Below the pieces are notes generated by a model. The model did no database searches and had not been told where the DNA came from. It saw only the letters and a program-made list of their open reading frames with translations. Position numbers and translations under genes: made by a program. From the NCBI GenBank assembly GCA_009692155.1, contig SHZW01000018.1:1-39473 (forward strand): 39,473 bases of DNA, read 5' to 3'. This DNA comes from Nitrospiraceae bacterium (GTDB lineage: Bacteria > Nitrospirota > Nitrospiria > Nitrospirales > Nitrospiraceae). Of the stretch, positions 35,042-39,473 are shown piece after piece. Numbering within the stretch: position 1 is the stretch's first letter; each line of letters starts with the position of its first letter.

Positions 35042-38000
35042 TTAAACCTTAATCTTAATGTGCTCACCCTTCAGCCACTTGATCATGAACTCGTTCTCCT
35101 GGCCTGGGGTAAAGCCCGTCCGCACCGGCTCCCACGGTCCACGCGCCCCGATGCCGCCGTCTTCCGCCTTGGTGATGCGGATCAAGCACTCCTTCGGGGT
35201 CGTATTGACCGCATGGTGGTCGATGGCATAGCCCCACTTGAACTTCCAGGCGATTGCGTGCTTGCCCGGGAGTGAGTCGGTCTGATGCATCGGCATCAAC
35301 CAGCTCCGCGTGAACGATTGCTGGGCGCCATACCGGAAGTTCGACTGATACCCGGTATCGATTGCAATCGCGCGTCCGTCCGGCCGCGTCTCGTGGCCCT
35401 TGACTGACTTCGCCGTTGCGACGTATGGAGCGTGCTTCGCCATGGTCACGTGGTACGGGAAGGCCGGGTTGTACTTGGCCCGGATCATCAACCGCGACAC
35501 CTTGTAGAACGGATCCGAAGGCTTCCAGCCGCGGTACGGCCGGTCCACCGGGTTGCCGTCGACATAGATGTAGTCGCCGTCGTTGATGCCACGGTCTTTG
35601 GCTGCTTGCGGATTGATGTGCAACTGGTGCTCTCCGACACCAGGCGTCCGCTTGTCCATACGGTACGGATCGCCGAAGTTCGACTCATAAATCTGCACCC
35701 AGTCGTTCACCGACCACTGGCTGTGCACCCGGTGCCGTGTCTTGGGCGTCACACAGTAGAACTGGTAGCCCTTTTCCCACAACGGGTTGCTCTGCCGCTT
35801 GATCTCCGTCCATGGCAGCTTGAGGTTACGAATGTGCTTGTCGTCATGGTGCTGCGCCGTGATCGGAATACCGTAGTCATCCGGACGGACGTACGGGTTC
35901 GTGGAGAAAATTGCGTTCGGGAGATACGGCGTACACTCGGGCCCTTCGCGGTGCACCACGAAGTTTTCGCCGTATTCGATGGCCTCCGGTTCGATCCGGT
36001 AGGTCTCGATCCGACCGGAACGAGTCCATTGCGGCTTGCTCTCGTTCGTTTCCTCCCAGAGCGGATGGCGCGGATAGGTCCGGCCCATCACCATCCAACC
36101 CTTCTCCGACTTCAGCATCGTATCGGCATTGTAGCCGTAACACGTGGCGCTGGCGTCGAGCGCGCGCTGGACGTAGACATCCACGCGATTCTGGTAGACA
36201 AAGTGGAACACCTGCCGGATCCGGGCATCTCCGGTCAGTTCAGTCAACTTGACCGCCACTCCGCCAAAGGTATCGGCATCGTTTCTCGTATCATAGAGAG
36301 GCCGGATGCCACCCTTCCAGATCTGCAACCATGGGTTGGACACTGTCGCAGTCATCTCCGGGTAGGTAAATTCCATCCAGGAGTTACAGGCAAACGCCAC
36401 GTCGGCGTGGTTGACGTCCGAGGTCATCTCGATGTCCTGCGTGATAATCATCTCGATGTTCGGATCGACGTTCTTGACCATGTCATAGTGGTGCTTGGCA
36501 TTGTTCAGAATGTTCACGTTGGTGACCCAGCGCACTTTGCTCGGGCTCGGCATGTGCGTCTTGCCCGTGAACACCTTGCGGCCGTACTTCGGCGTGTTGA
36601 CGATGAGGGCCGTATCCCCGTGGTTCCAGTAGCCGACCTCTTCACCATAATAGTATGACTTGGTCTTGATTTCCTTGCCGTGCGCGTTCGGATCAAGCGT
36701 CTGATTGAACGGATCTTCACCCGTATGGACGGCCAAACCCGCGCCAGACCATGGCGTCGCATTCCAGACCCCTGCTTTATAATTCCCGGACCAGGTGTGG
36801 CATCCGGTACCGAACTTTCCAATGTTTCCTGTGATGGTCATCATCAGCGCCGCGGCGCGTCCCATCTCGGTCATATGGAAGTAGTGACAGACACCTTCGC
36901 CGTTGTGCATGGCAGCCGGCTTGATCGTGCCCGAGTCACGGCCATACCGCACGATCAAATCCTTGGGGGACCGTGTGATCTGATGCACGGTATCCAAATC
37001 GTAATCCTGGAAATGCACCATATACATTTGCCAGATCGGTGCCACGTCCACTTCACGGCCATTAATGAGCTTCACGCGGTAGGTCCCGGTGAGCGCTGCA
37101 TCGATGCCGCTGTTCTGGTAGTGCCATCCCACCTGTTCACGATGCAGAGGCACCGCCGCCTTCTTGTTGTTATCCCAGACCATCATGCCGCCGAGCCGTT
37201 CGATCTGCTCCGGTTTCAACGATTGAACCCGGCCCGAATAGCTCTTGGAGAAATCCGGGAATTTGAAGTCGGCAATCACCTCCCGAGGGTCGAGATATTG
37301 AAGCGTATCCGTGCGGACCAGCAAGGGCATGTCCGTGTAGCCCTTGATGTAATCGATGTCCTGCATGTTCTCGTCGATGATGATCTTGCAGGCGCCCAGG
37401 AAGTTCGCACCATCCGTCTCTGGCCGAACCGGAATCCAGTAGTCCGCCCGATACGCGGTCGGGTTGTATTCCGGCGTGATCACCACGATGCGGGCACCCC
37501 GCTCGATCGACTCCAACTTCCAGTGCGCTTCCGGCATCTTATTCTCGACGAAGTTCTTCCCCCAGCTCGTGTTGAGCTTCGAGAAGCGCATGTCGGAGAG
37601 ATCGATGTCGCAGTTCTGCGTTCCGTTCCACCAAGGATGACTTGGGTCCTGGTCGCCGTGCCAGGTATAGTTCGAGTAGTATTTCCCGCCCTGGGCCTTA
37701 TCCGGATCGACTTTGCGGATCCAGGAATCCAGAACCGGAAGCACTCCACCATTAAAGCGCGTGTTCATCATCTTGCCGATGATGCCGAGCACCGGCATGC
37801 CCGCGCGATGCTTGAAGGTACGGACGCCCGCGCCCTTCATCATCTCGATCATTTCCGGCGCATAGCCCTGCTCGCGGAGCCGGCGGGCACCAGCCTCGCC
37901 ACTATAGCGCGTCGCGATCAGAATGCAGGCTTTCGCCACATAGGTGAAGGCCGTATCCCAGGATGCACGCACCATGTCGTCCAGCATACGAGCATCAAAT

Positions 38001-38479
38001 TTATATTTCCGCTTTACATCCGGCGTCAGCTCCGGTGAGCCGGCGTCCATCCACTCCTTCCACCCCTTGCGCATCAACGGACCCTTCAACCGATACGGAC
38101 CGTACACGCGCCGATGGAAGGTGTACCCCTTCAAGCACATGCGCGGGTTATGCGCGAACGTCCCGCGGTTGCCGTAGAGGTCTTCGTAGGTCTGGTGATC
38201 GTAGTTCTGCTCCACCCGCATGACCACACCGTTGCGGACGAACGCCCGAATCCGGCAGGCATGCGTGTCGTTCGGCGAGCAGCACCACGTGAAGGACGAG
38301 TCGTAGCGATACTGGTCATGATAGACCCGCTCCCACGACCGGTCCGGATAGTCCCCGAGGGGATTACCCACCTCGATCACCGGCTGCAGCGCCGTCAGGG
38401 CCAGCGCTTTATCAGCGACAGCGGCTGCGGCAACCGTGCCAGCGGAGACCTTCAAAAATTGACGCCGTGATAAAAACAT
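35042..38479 (-). CDS. nxrA: Nitrite oxidoreductase alpha subunit NxrA
   Basis: The 1145-residue catalytic subunit oxidises nitrite to nitrate at a bis-MGD molybdenum site. The N-terminus has a twin-arginine signal (SRRQFLKVSAGTVAAAA), so the enzyme is periplasmic, as known for Nitrospira NXR. Aligned by eye with NarG, the first cluster has ligand positions Cys67, Asp71, Cys75 and Cys115 (CCSPNDTHAC and PRMCLKG); Asp replaces the second ligand. The likely molybdenum ligand is Asp276 in YTWHGDQDP. AGGAGGT precedes the ATG by about 8 nt. Upstream lie a sigma-54-like element and an inverted repeat. nxrB follows; no gamma subunit gene is here. This is the key energy enzyme of the organism. Confidence 0.97.
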   Translation of the reverse strand: MFLSRRQFLKVSAGTVAAAAVADKALALTALQPVIEVGNPLGDYPDRSWERVYHDQYRYDSSFTWCCSPNDTHACRIRAFVRNGVVMRVEQNYDHQTYEDLYGNRGTFAHNPRMCLKGYTFHRRVYGPYRLKGPLMRKGWKEWMDAGSPELTPDVKRKYKFDARMLDDMVRASWDTAFTYVAKACILIATRYSGEAGARRLREQGYAPEMIEMMKGAGVRTFKHRAGMPVLGIIGKMMNTRFNGGVLPVLDSWIRKVDPDKAQGGKYYSNYTWHGDQDPSHPWWNGTQNCDIDLSDMRFSKLNTSWGKNFVENKMPEAHWKLESIERGARIVVITPEYNPTAYRADYWIPVRPETDGANFLGACKIIIDENMQDIDYIKGYTDMPLLVRTDTLQYLDPREVIADFKFPDFSKSYSGRVQSLKPEQIERLGGMMVWDNNKKAAVPLHREQVGWHYQNSGIDAALTGTYRVKLINGREVDVAPIWQMYMVHFQDYDLDTVHQITRSPKDLIVRYGRDSGTIKPAAMHNGEGVCHYFHMTEMGRAAALMMTITGNIGKFGTGCHTWSGNYKAGVWNATPWSGAGLAVHTGEDPFNQTLDPNAHGKEIKTKSYYYGEEVGYWNHGDTALIVNTPKYGRKVFTGKTHMPSPSKVRWVTNVNILNNAKHHYDMVKNVDPNIEMIITQDIEMTSDVNHADVAFACNSWMEFTYPEMTATVSNPWLQIWKGGIRPLYDTRNDADTFGGVAVKLTELTGDARIRQVFHFVYQNRVDVYVQRALDASATCYGYNADTMLKSEKGWMVMGRTYPRHPLWEETNESKPQWTRSGRIETYRIEPEAIEYGENFVVHREGPECTPYLPNAIFSTNPYVRPDDYGIPITAQHHDDKHIRNLKLPWTEIKRQSNPLWEKGYQFYCVTPKTRHRVHSQWSVNDWVQIYESNFGDPYRMDKRTPGVGEHQLHINPQAAKDRGINDGDYIYVDGNPVDRPYRGWKPSDPFYKVSRLMIRAKYNPAFPYHVTMAKHAPYVATAKSVKGHETRPDGRAIAIDTGYQSNFRYGAQQSFTRSWLMPMHQTDSLPGKHAIAWKFKWGYAIDHHAVNTTPKECLIRITKAEDGGIGARGPWEPVRTGFTPGQENEFMIKWLKGEHIKIKV

Positions 38480-38539
38480 CGTGCCTACCTCCTGCGTTGA
38501 TTACGGAAATCCTAAACCATTTTTCTAAACCGGTTGCAC

Positions 38540-38610
38540 AAATCTGACAAATCTATATTCAAATAAACAGTACTGTAATAAGCAATACCGGAGCCAAAAC
38601 TGTCAGATTT
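38540..38610. promoter_or_regulatory. Operator-like repeats around the nxrA promoter
   Basis: AAATCTGACA (38540-38549) and TGTCAGATTT (38601-38610) are perfect 10-bp inverses flanking the -24/-12 element and the predicted start site. Between them ACAGTACTGT (38567-38576) is a perfect 10-bp palindrome at the predicted start site. The arrangement suggests regulator binding and looping, or a large stem. Confidence 0.55.
38581..38596 (-). promoter_or_regulatory. Candidate sigma-54 (-24/-12) promoter of nxrA
   Basis: On the minus strand the sequence is TGGCTCCGGTATTGCT: a TGGC -24 element (38596-38593) and a TTGC -12 element (38585-38582) at the exact sigma-54 spacing. The expected start site is near 38570, giving an nxrA leader of about 90 nt with an AGGAGGT site. 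No good sigma-70 promoter is seen closer to nxrA. Confidence 0.6.
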
Positions 38611-38904
38611 TAGTCAGTAAGAAAAACTCATATAACTTATTGAAAATATTATTAAAAAATTACTATTACTATCTTTTTATCGCACCACTCAGACATGTGT
38701 CTTGTGTAGACAAGGTATCTAAGCTGTTCTAATTTTCATTAAATGTTAATATTATTACAATAAAATAACATGTTGTGAATATATTTCAATGTGCTACCTA
38801 TTGGTAACGTTATTCCAGCATCGTAACGATTTAATGCATATTGCCACGATTGCAGTTTCATTCTGAAATATGGATGCGTACCGTAAAAGTATTCATCTCG
38901 CTTC

Positions 38905-38933
38905 TTGACAGAGCCTTCCACGCTCAGTACAAT
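38905..38933 (+). promoter_or_regulatory. Promoter of tRNA-Gly
   Basis: A consensus TTGACA (38905-38910) and TACAAT (38928-38933) with a 17-bp spacer, 24 nt before the mature tRNA start at 38958. Confidence 0.8.
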
Positions 38934-38957
38934 TCGCTCTCATTTTGGTATCGACGG

Positions 38958-39032
38958 GCGGGAATAGCTCAGTGGTAGAGCATCGCCTTGCCAAGGCGAG
39001 GGTCGCGGGTTCAAATCCCGTTTCCCGCTCCA
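38958..39032 (+). tRNA. tRNA-Gly (anticodon GCC)
   Basis: The acceptor stem GCGGGAA (38958-38964) pairs with TTCCCGC (39022-39028). The anticodon stem CGCCT/AGGCG encloses a loop TTGCCAA, with anticodon GCC. The T loop is the canonical TTCAAAT. The 3' CCA is encoded (39030-39032). A consensus promoter precedes it. Confidence 0.97.
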
Positions 39033-39121
39033 TTTTCAACTAGTTACACATCTCGTGTTTATCTTTTTCGCTTCCAAAACAGCTACATATTTTTCTAAGC
39101 CTAGACGTGACTCCCACGCAG

Positions 39122-39473
39122 TCAAGGTATCGAGTGAAGATTGGCAAGTAACGCCTGGGCGCGCATGAGATCAGCCGGTGATAATGAAATCTGCCCAAAT
39201 CGAACGCGGCAATACAGTTCCGTAAGCGGTGTGACAAACTGACTCGCCTCTATCCGTTCACGCGCAACCTTGTCTGCAAATTCGAGCGGCGTCATACCGG
39301 GAGCTTTCATCAGTCCGCGAGACCGCAGCAACTGCAGCATCCGGCTATAGATTTTGAGCGCTGCCACGTGCTGGGCCGTCGGCCCACTGACTCGCCGAGA
39401 TTTCCACCAATTGCCCTGTCGAAACCGTCGCGCTAAAACAAAACCGGCCAGCGCACAGAGTACGATCACGCCG
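39122..39473 (-). CDS. C-terminal part of a DUF4129/transglutaminase-like membrane protein (cut by window edge)
   Basis: The visible about 116 residues begin inside a transmembrane helix (VIVLCALAGFVLARRF) and continue as a DUF4129 domain: ALKIYSRMLQLLRSRGLMKAPGMTPLEFA, then FVTPLTELYCRVRFGQ. This order (last membrane helix, then DUF4129) is found at the C-terminus of TgpA-type transglutaminase-like proteins. The upstream part lies beyond 39473. It is separated from tRNA-Gly by 89 nt and convergent with it. Confidence 0.7.
   Translation of the reverse strand, partial: GVIVLCALAGFVLARRFRQGNWWKSRRVSGPTAQHVAALKIYSRMLQLLRSRGLMKAPGMTPLEFADKVARERIEASQFVTPLTELYCRVRFGQISLSPADLMRAQALLANLHSIP

Larger units (their letters stand above)
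38480..38957. other. AT-rich non-coding control region upstream of nxrA
   Basis: About 480 bp, markedly richer in A and T than the rest of the window, between nxrA and tRNA-Gly. It holds the sigma-54-like promoter and operator-like repeats of nxrA and the tRNA promoter. Further short palindromes are AGACATGTGTCT (38692-38703 region), CTTGT-GTAG-ACAAG just beside it, and ATCGTAACGAT (38820-38830); these are possible activator sites. No convincing gene is seen in it. Confidence 0.6.

Noticed and set aside
38739-38921. 60-residue minus-strand ORF in the AT-rich region upstream of nxrA
   Set aside because: It has no ribosome-binding site or domain, and its composition follows the AT-rich non-coding background.

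Overview
The window looks like chromosomal DNA of a nitrite-oxidising Nitrospira. The strongest evidence is at the right end: a minus-strand nxrA-nxrB pair (38479 down to 33688) encoding a Tat-signal-bearing molybdopterin alpha subunit and a ferredoxin-like beta subunit of periplasmic nitrite oxidoreductase. GC-rich housekeeping genes and short dispersed palindromes between genes fit the same group. The species cannot be fixed from the sequence alone.

Layout. 1-4800 (plus strand): tRNA-Val(CAC), trmFO, xerC, argB, an M28 peptidase and a PilZ protein. 4827-5447 (minus): two small unknown genes, one a zinc ribbon. 5607-8371 (plus): FHA/cyclase-like protein, msrA, a 48-residue Rossmann mini-ORF and a methyltransferase-like protein. 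8444-12221: gamma-carbonic anhydrase (minus), rimO (plus), a lone succinate dehydrogenase/fumarate reductase flavoprotein (minus). 12495-15401: gcvP. 15402-17874: an accessory patch with a foldable 169-bp element, terminator-like hairpins and two broken genes: a winged-helix/PD-(D/E)XK nuclease with one internal stop, and a HEPN-type gene with a frameshift. 17970-20654 (plus): formylglycine-generating-enzyme-like protein, arfB, a probably Tat-exported PLP enzyme. 29518-20694: a long minus-strand run (DUF502, GNAT, two BamE-like lipoproteins of which one is broken, LOG-family protein, beta-CASP RNase-like MBL protein, S58/DmpA peptidase, FIST sensor with a small partner, gcvT, Nudix). 29677-33480: Trm112, three small unknown minus-strand genes, a 109-residue unknown gene and a B12-type radical SAM enzyme of the RiPP-maturation class. 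33602-39032: nxr terminator, nxrB, nxrA, an AT-rich control region and tRNA-Gly(GCC). The right edge cuts a DUF4129/transglutaminase-like gene.

How they fit together. NxrAB oxidises nitrite and feeds electrons to respiration. The AT-rich region upstream of nxrA holds a sigma-54-like -24/-12 element bracketed by a perfect 10-bp inverted repeat, which suggests activator-controlled expression. GcvP and GcvT belong to the glycine cleavage system, but no gcvH lies here.

Points most worth a second look: the nxrA control region; the radical SAM locus next to nxr; the two damaged genes beside the 15.4-kb element; four intergenic palindromes built from different short repeated words; a recurring spacing of -10 box to start codon that suggests leaderless mRNAs; and a tRNA-Val lacking U54 next to trmFO, the gene for the enzyme that methylates U54. 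All calls come from reading the sequence; no database search was made.
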